Position numbers and translations under genes: made by a program
Source of the DNA: Acarospora socialis
Lineage: Eukaryota; Ascomycota; Lecanoromycetes; Acarosporales; Acarosporaceae
DNA length: 64,000 bases
Direction: 5' to 3'
NCBI GenBank assembly: GCA_025617375.2
Contig: JAMYGW020000007.1
Location: 186,001-250,000 of the forward strand
Notes under the pieces: model-generated
Seen by the model: the letters and a program-made list of their open reading frames with translations, nothing else
What the model was told of the DNA's origin: nothing
The model's database searches: none
Shown here: in pieces, positions 1-11,868 of the stretch
How positions within the stretch are numbered: the stretch's first letter is position 1
Layout of the letters: every line of letters starts with the position of its first letter

Positions 1-25
1 CAGCGGTTTTCCACTTTCGTATCGT

Positions 26-564
26 TTAGTCCGCACCATCGAACACGAAGTCGTCCCCCCAAAAGCTCTTGACGGCGTCATGCATCAGGACTCTGGCCTG
101 TTGGGTCGAAGTGACTTTGTCGCTACCACGCCGTTGCGACGACTCGGGGACCCTAAGTCTCATCTGAAATCCAACGTCAGCAAGGTTCGAATGCGACTGC
201 AGGATTCGAATTTACCCACATCGTAGGTATAGGTCTTTTGAATTGGGAGACTCTGAATCTCGAAAAAATTGACATTCAATACTATGTCTGTGCCAGCTGT
301 ACCTGACACTGGGAGCCCTTTCATTACTAATTCTCGACCTCCAGTTGGGACGGGGACTCTGGTGGGAAGTCTGGAGCCCTGGCCCCCATGTCTATCGCCA
401 TACCGCTCGTGTGGGTTTTCAGAGCGACCACCATGTGCTTCTTGCTCGGATCGAGGCTCTCGACTTGAGCGATCTCTTCTAAACGGCGACCTCTCTCTTT
501 CGTCCCGACCATAACGGGGCGCTTCGCGATCACCGAGTCTACGACTGTCCCGATACCCCGACAT
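26..564 (-). CDS. Argonaute-family protein, N-terminal part (runs off left edge)
   Basis: Only the first two exons are present. The start is taken at 564 (MSGYRDSRRLGD), an ATG that opens an Arg/Gly/Asp-rich low-complexity leader typical of fungal Argonautes. Exon 1 (564-220) ends in the ArgoN landmark GTDIVLNVNFFEI...YTYD. An intron at 219-164 (donor GTGGGT, acceptor TTCAG, phase 0) joins it to exon 2, whose product reads RLRVPESSQ...FWGDDFVFDG and matches the strand that precedes the DG turn of the ArgoN domain. An in-frame TAA at 28-26 follows at once, so a second intron probably starts near 36. Argonautes bind small RNAs and guide silencing (quelling or RNAi). PAZ and PIWI domains would lie beyond the window, so slicer competence cannot be judged. 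An upstream in-frame ATG also exists (near 702), but the shorter start fits the family better. Confidence 0.72.
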
Positions 565-2102
565 AGTGCTGAGGTGAATCTGAGATTGGTAGTAATGGTG
601 GAACTCCGAGGAACTAAGAACAGAGTCAGCGGCAGTAAGTTTTATACCCTGGTGGACAGGGCAGGATGAAGTGAGGATCCGCTTACCGAACAACAAGTGC
701 ACTCTGAGGTTCAGTCGGTTTTGCGAGCTCTAGAACTATCGGCAGAGGTTGTTGTATCTTCAGCGGTGATAACTCACTGACTTTATGCAAGACGTTAGAA
801 AGGCCAGAGACCTCAGGGAATAGATATATGAGGAAGATAGATGCAGAGGCTTGTACAAAGCCGGTCTCACATATGTGAGGCATAGGGCAAGGTAATAGTA
901 GCAGGAAAACGATAGATAGAGTCGAGGATGATAGTATGGGAAGAGTAGCGCACCTTGTAGACCAGGCTTTAGCCCTAATGAGTGAATAGAAGCTCGAAAC
1001 GGAGCTTTGATCTATCCAGATGGTGATGTAGCAGTGAATAGCTGCAACAACAGAGTAGTTGACAGTTCGAGTATGTGTAAGATGGAAGAGGAGAGATATC
1101 GGTAACGAAAGCGTACTTGACGGTGTGAGATTCCTGATGACTGATTTACGCTTTAAATATCAGGTAAGGTGAGTAGGTAGTACGAAGGAAAACGAGTATG
1201 TAAGTTGAACGAACAAGAAAGCTTTGAGAAAGGATCCTTTCTAGAACAGACCGTGAGATGTAAGTTGTAAGATGAAGAGGGATCGAAATCACAATCTAAA
1301 TAGAGAACCACAGCCTCCAGAAGTTGAAGGAGAGATATTCGTAGAGTTCTAAGCCTTTGATGCGTGATGAACTGAGTAACTGGCAAGGCTTAGGGTGTGA
1401 AACGGTAAGTAAGTTCATTTACCTGAGGTTACAGGTGAAGGAAGTAAGTGATATGAAACGGGATGATGTCAACAAAACAAGACGAGTCGGAATGTTCCAT
1501 GCCCTAAGACATGTTACGGAAAGAGCTAACGTATCACGGAAGATAAGATAGGCAAGGTAGGCACGGTATGAATTTCGTGACTCAGATAAGGTACCTAAGG
1601 TTGCTAGGTAGCTTTTGGAAGTCTTCCAACAGGTGATCCATGGCTTCAGGACCGATTAAGTACAGCTGGTGCCGTAGATACGGTTATCACTGCACTCGGA
1701 GCCCTTGTAACATGTCGGTTCCCTCATAACATGGCAAAGGACAGCCATTTGGAAATGTTTCTCAGGCATGTCGTCTGCTAATGTGTGTTCACTCTTTGCG
1801 ATGTTGCTTCAAGCTTAACCCGCTTACAAGAAGCCGGGCCATGTCAGAGAGAATACCTTTGTAGAGTGAAAGCGAGCAAAAAGCGCTGCTATGTCCGTCG
1901 GTAAGAATTAGCTAGAGAGCTAGTCTCTTTTTGTAAAGAAATTGAGCCGCGTGAGTTTTATCAACAAACACCTTAGCATAGAGTGTTGTCAACAAATTAT
2001 ATGAACGCTGTACAACATGGCTTAGCAGGTAATGGTCAGGCCAGCGATGGATGAATTGGGGGCATCGACGAGACTGTAGTCTCAGTGCCAACAACCGTGG
2101 GC
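565..2102. other. Divergent intergenic region between the Argonaute gene and orc4
   Basis: About 1.5 kb with only short, unconvincing reading frames. It must hold the promoters of both neighbours. It is rich in GGTAAG/GTAGGT words and contains a GGTACCTAAGG sequence near 1590, one of the TACCT..AGGTA-type motifs seen elsewhere in the window. I see no RNA gene. Confidence 0.6.
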
Positions 2103-3676
2103 ATGGATATCGATACTCCGAACCTCAACCAAGGTATTCACCTGCTCACCCACCCGATGTGGACACTACTAACGATTTTGCAGCTTCCTTTGCAACTCTT
2201 TTGCAGGATAACAGCTCCACCCAGCAGCTAGATGCGTTGAGAGAATATATCTTAGGAAGATTAACTGGCGTTGAAAGGTTGCAGTTAGTCGGGTTTGAGG
2301 AGGAGTATGCAAAGGTTCACCAACTTGTAGAGCAGACTATTAGCGCGGGCGAGGGAAACTCGATGGTCATCATTGGCGCAAGAGGCAGTGGGAAAACGAC
2401 TCTGGTAGAGAACATTATTTCAGACCTGTCTCTCCAACATAAGGATGACTACCATGTGGTCCGACTCAGTGGATTGATTCATACCGACGACAAGCTGGCG
2501 TTGCGTGAGATCTGGAGGCAACTCAATCGAGAAATCGAGGTGGAGAATAGCTCAACGGGGAAGACGAGCAGCTACGCAGACACTCTCTCCTCCCTCTTGG
2601 CCTTGCTGTCACACCCCGGTGAGCTTGCAAAGAGCGACTCGGATCGGACTGCGAAGTCCGTGATCTTCATCCTGGACGAATTCGATCTGTTTACTTCCCA
2701 TCCGAGGCAGACCCTTCTTTATAATTTATTTGACATCGCGCAGTCGCGGAAAGCGCCCATCACCGTTCTCGGACTTACTACTAAGATCGATGTGGCCGAA
2801 AGCCTGGAGAAAAGAGTCAAGAGCCGTTTCAGCCATCGCTTCGTGCATCTAACCCTGCCAAGGACCTTACTAGAGTTCTGGGAGGTATGCAGAACGGCTT
2901 TGGTGGTTGAAGAGGAGGATATACTTGGAGCCGACGGAAGGCTAGAAGATGCCCTCTTATCACATAAAGGCAATAGTACATCTATCGTCGACTTGTGGGG
3001 TCGATATGTAGATGTTCGTTTACTCTGACTCTCGCTCTATAGATCATACCTAACCTGCTACACTATCTAGAGCCTATGGCGAGATGACCTGGTCTTCAAG
3101 CACCTTGTCCAATCAATCTTCTACCGCACCAAGTCGGTCAAGGAATTCTTCACAGCATGCTTGATCCCTGTCAGCCAGCTTTCTCCGCGCTCTATACCAA
3201 CTGGGAACGACTTTGCGCAGAATGCTTTGTTCGCACCCGAATCCAAGCTCCACATTCTCGAAGGCCTCGGTGATCTCGAGCTGGCACTCTTGATAGCTGC
3301 TGCACGGCTTGACATTCTCCTAGACACGGACACGTGCAATTTCAACATGGCATATGACGAACATCAAACCTTGGCGTCTCGTGTGAAAATACAGTCCTCG
3401 GCATCCGGCGCTGCAGCCATCGGTGCTGGCGCGAAGGTCTGGGGAAAGGAAGTGAGTCTGGGCGCGTGGGAGAAGCTAGCGCAATACGAGCTTATCGTAC
3501 CTGCCATTGGTGTTTCATCAACAGCTGGTGGCGTCACTGGAGCCGGAGGGGGAAGTGGCACGAGAGATGTGGGAAGGATGGGGAGGATGTATCGTGTCGA
3601 TGTCGGGCTGGAAGAGATTCTCCCCAGTGTACCTGGCATGCATCATACGATGGCCAAATGGTGCAAGGAGATTTGA
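2103..3676 (+). CDS. orc4: Origin recognition complex subunit 4 (AAA+ ATPase)
   Basis: Three exons: 2103-2133, 2184-3007 and 3071-3676, giving 486 residues (yeast Orc4 529, human 436). Intron 1 (2134-2183) has a CTAAC branch site and a TTTTGCAG acceptor; intron 2 is 3008-3070. The protein has an AAA+ core with Walker A GARGSGKT (about residues 75-82) and Walker B FILDEFD (about 172-178). A C-terminal region follows with the ORC4-type YRTKSVKEFF and a winged-helix-like tail. As part of ORC it binds replication origins and loads the MCM helicase with Cdc6 and Cdt1. The first exon is short, so the true start could lie further upstream; the longer frame that opens at 2051 reads through intron 1 and is less likely. 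The Gly-rich loop near residue 440 looks like a lineage insertion in the C-terminal domain. Confidence 0.9.
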
Positions 3677-6600
3677 ATGATAGTGACAACGATCAAAGTC
3701 AGACGACTCTACCAACAATTTTCCAGCTTTGGGCGGACGCAGGTAGCCACGAGACAGAGAGGGCATGGTCTCTAGCGCGGAATTGTCCGACTTGGAAAAT
3801 GGTCCGATGTGATCTGGACATTGCTATTGCTTTTCCAGTCAACAAGGTCCATTATCTCGTCCGACTCTCGATCAAGGCACGTCACTGCAGTATGTCAGGG
3901 ACAGAGATCTCTAACTGATTACCTGAGGTACCGGAGACGCCGGACAATCGAGTTACTACACCGGCGGGTGCTCTCCTACCGTCACCGATGCACTCTGCAG
4001 CATCGCAATCCGGCATGACGGTACCGGATGCTACAGACACCGAGATTAACAGATCTCCAGTATTCGGGTTGATGTCAGTACCAGCCTACACAGACGTACC
4101 GACAGGCTCCGCAACTGCGTAGGCTCAGTATAGCGGAGCAATATGGGTGGGTGCAGAATCTCACAGAGCAGTACTGACATCACCCTCAGCTATTAGAGTA
4201 GGTATGTACAGCATGAGATGAGCATCCCGTAGCCTTGGTAATAAGTTGATATCCGGTCTCGAAATCTCGATTTCAAGTCTTCTCAGATACTCGAGAGATC
4301 TATAGTGCATCTACATGTACATAGCTACCTGTACCACCTCAGCTCACTTTCCTGAACGATCCATTGGCAGCCAGCTCTGAGCAAAGATCCGAGCTCCGCT
4401 GTGCGAGTCCGTTGTCGGTAGCTCATGCAAGGCATGTACAAAGCATGACCCCCCTATGCACAGAACGGTAACCCGTACCTTAAGTACCATGATACATTGA
4501 TGTAGAGTACACACGTGGTAGGTAGTCATCTCCAACCCAATCGCATAGATGAACAACCCCGTTGTTTCCACAGTCGAGGGCGGAAGTCAGAAAGTGTCAC
4601 ATCATGAAGCGACGAAAGGAATCAGCAAGGAAAGAGCCGCAAGTCCTGGAGAAAAGGAAAGCCTAAAACCGTTGAAGCCAGAATTAGATTGGTAAGTTGT
4701 CGCGAGGGTACATGTAAGAAGGACAAAGTATGTAAAATTACTTCACTTACCTTACACATTTCAAATGGTTCTGTAGGTAACTAGCCCGTACAGAAGTCCA
4801 CATGAGATAGTGCATGAAACCCACTTTCCGAACACGCCATGTAACTTAACTACTGGGCCGGCCCACATGTTCGCCACATGGTTACCTTATCTTTGGAGCA
4901 ACACGTGGTGGTAAGGATCGCGAGCCGCCAAGCCCGCACCAGCCAAGATCTCAATCGTTTGTTCGGAGATTATTCTTCGATGAGGGGCCTAAGAAAAGGA
5001 TCGAACGAGTAGGATAGGGATAGGCGGAGATGGTGGTGAAGCAAGTAAGGTAAATAATGATTGGGGCCCATTGGCTGAACTTGGGTAAGACTCTTACTCG
5101 CCTTTACGAGGAAGGTTCCTCGTACTCGTTCCACAGAGCTACGAAGTACACTAAGCCGGACTAAATAGTACCTTACCTACCTTACCTACCTACCTTATGA
5201 CACGTGGGAGAAGTAACGTGGTCTGACCTCATTACAAGTGCTCTAAACCGTTTCCGTCACCGCTTACCTTAGGTAAGTCACACCGATCTCCTTAGCGCGA
5301 AGAGCGGACGACTGATCCCACCAAAAGCGTAAAGATTATTAATGTTGTGCAGAGACTCATCACCCTGCTGTTGTCACCAACATGCATCAACAAAGTCAAA
5401 GATGTATGAACATTACCTTACAATCATTCCGAGGTAGCACCTGCAGCCCTAGTACGGTAACAAAACGCAGTCATTGAACCCCCCTGGCATAGCTACTAGA
5501 AAGGTGAAATGTTACAACAATTGCAGATGGTTGATCATGGCTCGCAATTTTGGTTTTCAACTGCAGGAAGCTTTGCCTGACACTGTTGGATGGATTTTTT
5601 TCTCGTCTCTTGTCACTCACTTGTCCTTCTTTTGCCGAAGTGTGTCATGATTTGGCGTCCCTTAGAGCATGCGGTTGGTGGCGCCTGCACGACGCGAATG
5701 CATGGGATAAGCCAATGATTGTGTGCGTTAAACACATGGCTGTCGCATGGCAGGCAAGGATCGAAAAATACTTCTCGACAGCAGCTCCACTCGGGCGCAT
5801 GAAGTACTCCTCCTCCCTGCCTTTTCTTTTGCTTTGGCATATGTTTCGTATCATGTTCTCTGTTCGGCTTCACTAACTAGAGGCTCCGTTAAACAGGCGT
5901 TGTGGCGGTAAGAGGCGTGACTGTAGACAGGGCTATCGCCTAGGTCTTCCAGGCGTCAATACTATTCGAGCTGCTTGGAATCAAGCCACGGCCTGAAACA
6001 CCAGGGATTGATCTCGTCAGCACGGCCAACACCGGCAGATGCAGGCTCGAAGATGAAGGAACATTCTGAGTGAGAGTTCAGCTTCAGCTGGGAGGTAAGA
6101 CGCTGGAGAATTATGGAGTGGGTACCGAATTAGCATGCAAGGATCGATATTCTGCATGGCTAGAAATATTATGCGTCCCATTCCCACACGCCGGGCAGCT
6201 GCCATTATTGCTGACAATAATACACAGATCGTGATCTCTGCGCTATAACATTACATCGAGAAAGGTCACTTCATGTGTCTGTACCTACCTGGTTACGGCC
6301 GTGAGCGGCATCATTACGAAGATTTGAACGAGTTTTGCGAAAGTCTTGGGTTTGCCGGCCTGAAGCTTGGACACTTTGCCATCTCACTCTGCTGCAGTCA
6401 TCCTAAAGATTGGACCTTCAACCATGTCAGTGGCGACCACACTACACTTAGCCTTACCGTCATCAGCACCATCCGCCTCTCAACTGAGGCGACAGCGCCA
6501 TCAACCCAATACTACCTGACCTAGCCCGGTACCTTGGTCAGTATAGGAGGAAATATTCGCGCCGTTACACCCTACCTAGGTACTGCACCCAACGTGTGTA

Positions 6601-7829
6601 GGTTGGTACATGACAAAAATCGAGTTCTCAGGTAAGCCGTCGACAAAGTAGTAAAATCATCCTCCTTCACTCTTGCCTACCTGAAAGGACCTCAAGTGGC
6701 CACTTTAAACTACTCTTGTGGCCACTGACACATACCATCTTCGGATATAGTCCAACGTACCGTGGGCATTTGTAGACCGAGATTCGAGGGAGTATTGACT
6801 CCTGCTATGCTCCTGCTCCTGCTTCACAAGCCGACACCTCCGACTTCACTTTACCTTCCCCTAACTACCGAACCCGACACTTTAAACTACCATACTTTAT
6901 TGTTACAGCTGCCTATAAGTTGATGTTTCAGCAAAGCTACCGAGAGCATCGATGAAAAGCGAGTTGCCGCTACCTTACTATCCATCTCTACTACTCCGTA
7001 GGTACCAATTTATGCAGAAGGTACTTGTACCAGTACGGGAAGTATACCGTACAGGTAACGTAAATGTAGATAACCAACACGTTATCCACACATTTAAAAA
7101 CGATACCTTGCCAGAGAAAGACTTATATCGGAACGACCGCCTTACTGAAGATTCCTTGCACGACGATACTATCATCATCGCGCTCTGCCCCACAGCTTCG
7201 GACCCGCTTTCCTCCTCAACTCTGGAGAGTGGGAACTTTCTTGCAGCCCAAATTACGTGGGAAATCCGTTGGGCGGTACGAAGGATACGGAACGGTGGTA
7301 CTAGACTGTACCTTTGACCTTTTGACATTGGAACCTCGTCTGGTTGAAAACGAAAGCTTCCGGACGCATCAGACCTCCTGGCCGTTGTCATCCATCATCA
7401 ATTCCCCAACTCCCTTCGCCGTCCTGCAGCATTCACTCTTCTAGCAACCCTGGAACCAAAAGGACCGCTAAGCTGTTGACTTCATTAGTCAAGGAATTAC
7501 GACTTTCACCTCAAGAACAAAGCTTGCCGGGGTGTCTCCCTCTAACCTTCTTGGAATACCGACCCTGGACCGAACGATGCAATAGCCCGTTGCCCAATCC
7601 TCGGTTTGTGGGAGTGATACGACGATCAGAACCATTCATCCTCGGCGCGCTGATCGCCCAAACGTTTTCGCTCGGCCTTGCTCGCTCCCTTTAAGGGCAC
7701 TCCTGCCAAGGGACCACCCGGCTCTGACGGAATTTGGTAGGTTGTCGAACCCATTCCAGTCGGCAATTTCAGCCCACCCAATTCCGACGACACTAACAGC
7801 TGATTCTCTTACCTCCCTAGGCTTTGAAC
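3677..7829. other. 4.1-kb gene-free region
   Basis: No recognisable gene on either strand. Short frames at 5550-5876 and 6952-7317 have no family features. The stretch contains a TACCT/ACCTT pentamer island (5169-5197), a 15-nt perfect palindrome centred on TACCTTAGGTA (5263-5277) and TACCTAGGTA at 6573-6582. The last kilobase probably holds the flbA promoter and leader; CTCCCTAG just before 7821 could be a leader-intron acceptor. Confidence 0.55.
5169..5197. repeat. TACCT/ACCTT low-complexity island
   Basis: Tandem, slightly irregular repetition of TACCT and ACCTT units over 29 nt in non-coding DNA. Similar islands lie at 55585-55606 (as GGTA units) and 55813-55836. Confidence 0.8.
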
Positions 7830-10258
7830 ATGAGTAATTCGGGGACAGTCTTCCATCCTTTGAACGAAACTGTTTCTGTGTCAAGGACGACGGACAACGG
7901 TCAGCACAATACTCGTCGTCTTTCTCAACCAACGACTACCTTCTCAGGACCATCATCAACAATCACGTCGTCGACCGACCCAGCCCCAGCACCGTCATCA
8001 ACAATTCCGCCCCGACAAGACCCGCAACCGGCCACGGCGCCAGGAGCTCCATATTCACGACAGCACCGATTGTCCTTGGCCAGTCTCGCTCGCGACAAAA
8101 CCTCAAGCGCTTTCTCAAACCTCGCCGCGAGGTCCACCCCTGCGATTCCTGCCCTGCATACATCCTCTTCGATCAGTAACCTATCCGAGAAGAGAACTGC
8201 CGTCAGCACTGCTGCCGGTAGTTCAGGCGCAATTGCTTCACTTGAACTTCAAAGACGTTCTCCGCCTCGAGGGCAAGATCCTTCCGTGAGGGCAGATCCA
8301 CCCCGGCTTTCCGAGAGTAAGCAGCGGAGTGGCGGTGGAAGTGCGCCAAGTGGAGCCGACCAGCATCCACCTCACTATCAACCTCACTCGTCCATACGGA
8401 ACGCTACCTTTTCGCCGGGTCACACACCGCAAGGGTCATTCAACAAAATGCATCAGACATCATCAAGGTTACTCCGAATGACGGATGAGGAGCGGCCTTT
8501 CACAAGAGTAAGCATGTTGCCTACACGCTGTAACACTGCACGAATCCCTCGATTGTGATACGATCGGCAATGCTGGCACAAACTATCGTACTATTTCAGC
8601 AATCGCATATCTTTCCCCGCTCGTGAAATGCGCATGCCTCTTTTTTGGATGAGGTCGCAATTGCTGCTAACATTTTGCCGTTTTTAGGACTTCAAAGATC
8701 TCTTCTCAACGCTGATGGTCAGTCTACCACTGACGGCGCATCGCGTGCGTCTGCAGAAAATCGAGCATACTTTCACCTCCGAAGAAGCGATCAACAACCT
8801 TGGCTCTCTCAAATTCTCGCAATCAAACCGCATGCCCGATCCTAAGGATCCCTCACGTATTGTGACTACGACGACGACAACAACCTTTTCAATGGCAAAA
8901 GAGATGGCGAGGTCAGTCTGCCAGAGGTTCATGGACGCAAGATTCATCGAGCCGGCAGATGGGAAGATGCTGCCATCGTTTCCTCTGAAGAGCGCTGTCT
9001 GGCAACTCACGCCCAAGGGTATGCATATACTGCAGCGGTTCTGCCAACGCAACGGTATCAATCAGAGGCATGTGCTTGATGTGCTCGAGTCGGCACGCAA
9101 TACCATGCAGTTAGTCATATTAGAAAGAGACGCAACTACCGATAAGCTATCACCCGATCGAGCCACCATCGCGGTGATATTTCGACGTTTCGCGGGTCAG
9201 GACGGTCCAAACGTAAAGTCGAGTACATCGCATTCAGATTCCGACTCTCTGAGCGACTACCACAATGGGCTTGTTGGTGTGAAGATGGCGAGGGAGCGAA
9301 AGATCCTGGACAAGGTGGTACACAATACTTTTACCGGCAAGGCGGCCGTGGATTGGCTTATGGACTGCTGCGAGACGGTTGATAGGAGAGAAACTTTCGA
9401 CATCGCGTCTCTGTTTGTTCAGTACGGGTTGATTTGGGCGGTAGTGGAAGACAAAGTGTATCTTCATCAAAACCCGGCCGCAGCTACTTTTCAGCCTACG
9501 AAGAATGCCATCTACGCGCTGACGGAGAAGGGACAGCTCATCTGTGGATGGGTGTTAAGGGAGAAGAGCAGCAGCAGTGAAGAAGGGCCGGCGAATGGGA
9601 ATGGCCTGCCCGCTCGAGTTACGCCTCGAGACTCCAACAACGGCCGCCTGAACATCATCCTACGTGATCCAGCGTTGCGCTTACTGTTCGGAGAGTTTCT
9701 GCGAGAAACGCATTGCGAAGAGAATCTGGCATTTTATATCGACGTGAAGGAGTTCAATGATAATTACGACAGGGCTGACAAGAGTAAATCATTGCTCAAC
9801 AAACAGGATGCTATAAGGGAGACGTTAGCAGCGGCTTATGGTAAGTTTAAGCGGTTCTCTTGCGGGTACATGTGGCTAAGACGTTCAGGCCTCTATAATG
9901 CGTTCTTAGCTCCAGGCTCACCATGTGAGTTGAACATCGATCACAACCTGCGGAACAGCTTAGCTAGTCGGATGACTCGAGCTGTTGGTGACGATGAGTC
10001 AATGTCGACTAGCCTGCAAGAGGTGGTAGATCTGTTCAAAGCGGCTCAAGTATCAGTATTCAAGCTCATGTCGAGTGTAAGTCCGCCAAAGTCGTGCCCA
10101 AGGGTTCAAGCTTATTGGATGATCAGGATTCGGTGCCCAAGTTTCTCAAGGAGCCGAAGTACGCCTCTGTCCTTCCGGAGCACAATCTCGATCATGTGGT
10201 GGCGTCCGCCTTGCCACTGCGCACGATGAGCCGGTCAGCTAGAGATACTCGGGCTTAG
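7830..10258 (+). CDS. flbA: Regulator of G-protein signalling FlbA (DEP-DEP-RGS)
   Basis: Four exons: 7830-8507, 8688-9840, 9889-10076 and 10127-10258, giving 716 residues; Aspergillus nidulans FlbA has 719. The N-terminal 220 residues are Ser/Pro/Thr-rich and disordered. They are followed by two fungal DEP-type domains (about 236-345 and 420-525) and a C-terminal RGS domain (about 546-690) with LRLLFGEFLRETHCEENLAF. Hallmark segments FSQSNRMPDPKDPSRIV and LYNAFLAPGSPCELNIDH are nearly identical to the known family. FlbA speeds GTP hydrolysis by the G-alpha subunit FadA, which shuts off vegetative-growth signalling and permits conidiation. The third intron (9841-9888, 48 nt) interrupts the RGS domain and has no in-frame stop, so retained transcripts would encode 16 extra residues. 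The last exon restores DSVPKFLKEPKYASVL, the usual FlbA tail. Confidence 0.95.
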
Positions 10259-11868
10259 GATATAGCTCGTCGACGATCCCCACGCTATTGCCTCTGACAC
10301 ATCACGATTCTCCGTCCTCATTAGCCAGTACACTCTGGCATTTTCTCCTTCCGGGCCAAAACTCCTAAGTTGCGCAGTTATATCACGGTCATCAGCTTGG
10401 GTCTCTCAGGGTGGAGGTTTTGATCGATTCCCTTGAAACTTTCCGCGGCTGTGCGATCAATCTTCCGGGTGGCTTGAATCTTGCTGCCGATTTCTCATGC
10501 ACTGCGACTGGCGTTACAAGGCTCCGGAGCTAGCATCACTCCCATAAATCTCCTTTGTCGTGTTTTCATTTCGGCTGGCGAAGACTACTGCCTCGGTCAC
10601 GCCTGTCCTCTGCATTGGATAACGACGAAACTTGCATGTGGGGGGGTCATCATTGGGTTCGGCGCCGAAAGCGCCCTCGAAGTTACCTTGGTTATCTTTG
10701 CGGATTCATCATGTAGAGTACCTTACGATCGTACCATTGGATGTCGGTACTGTCGGTGGGTGGACGAAAATTGATGATCTGGATGGGAGTTTACGTGTAC
10801 CGTTGTGCAGTTGGGACCCATGTTCAATGCAGGACCCGCTAGATACTCGGAGCCCACAAAAGGAGATAGACTACGAGAACATTACTCGATCTCCACCCTT
10901 CTTGGCACCTTCCCCCTTTGCTTGCTCTCTGCATCTCCTCTCCTCCTCTTCTCCGTCGCACCACACCCCTCTTCCCTTTCGAAACCCACCACACCATAAC
11001 ACACCTCGACTCCGATGCCCCAATTCCAAAACGGCAAAGAGAAACTAGACCCGTTTCCCTTCCGTCCTCTCACCTTTCCCCTTTTCTCGTCCGTCCGTCC
11101 GTCTACTTCCAACTTCCCCGATTCCCAACGCGTACTTACTCTTCTTCGGCGTGGTATTCACATCTTCGGACTTCACGGACCATTCCTAAATGTCGGAACA
11201 GTCACTCTTAGGCAGACAGACGACAGATAGATACACAGCCAGACAGACAGTTAGGCAGAGAGACAGATAGAAGTGAAGTGAAGTAGATGATATAAGCGCT
11301 CGCTCCCTCGCTGCATGAGTTAGAGTAGAGGACTGTGGAAGGAAGCGGGTAGGGAAGGTAGTCGAGAAGGGGTGGGACGGGACGTGACTGGGAGGAGAGG
11401 AGAGGTCAATATGTTTTAGTTGTGTGTTGGGGCTGGATACCGGGTTAGGGAACCATGGGTGGTTACGTTAGGGTACTATTATTGATGAGGGGTGGTGTGG
11501 AAGAGCGCGGCAGAGGAGCGAGAAGGGAGGGGGTGGGGCTAGGACTCGTTGCATGGCTCGATTCTGTGCGGATCGAAGTTTTGATTGTTTGGTTGCGGAG
11601 CAGGGGAAGAGATGGAAAGGCAATTGTAGAGAGCGAGAGCCCGCAGAGTTCATGCGAATGGCGCGGCAGCAACGACCCAGCATGTCTATATCATCAAACA
11701 ACAATCAAGCCGACAAATGAAAGCCCACCACCTCACCTCACCTCGCAGCCAACCTCCCCCTCTCCCCTACTCGCCCTCATTTCCTTCCACCCACAACCGA
11801 GCGTCCCACCCAGCACCTACCAACCCCAAACGAGCCGAGGCAAAGCGACATATGGTAAGAGTGCGGCG
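10259..11868. other. Convergent region between flbA and alg10
   Basis: The 3' flanks of both genes. It includes a strongly CT-rich plus-strand tract (about 10890-11110) of the kind that precedes start codons, followed by an open frame of 71 codons from about 11014. I recognise no protein in it and do not call a gene. Confidence 0.5.
11211..11270. repeat. CAGA-rich microsatellite
   Basis: Irregular array of CAGA/CAGACAGA units with interruptions in non-coding DNA 3' of alg10. Confidence 0.7.

Noticed and set aside
5550-5876. Plus-strand frame of 108 codons with hydrophobic patches
   Set aside because: No family features, and an equally long frame exists on the opposite strand over the same bases.
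11014-11230. Possible small gene after a CT-rich leader (MPQFQNGKEKLD...)
   Set aside because: The leader is suggestive, but the 71-codon product has no features and ends in a microsatellite; not supported.
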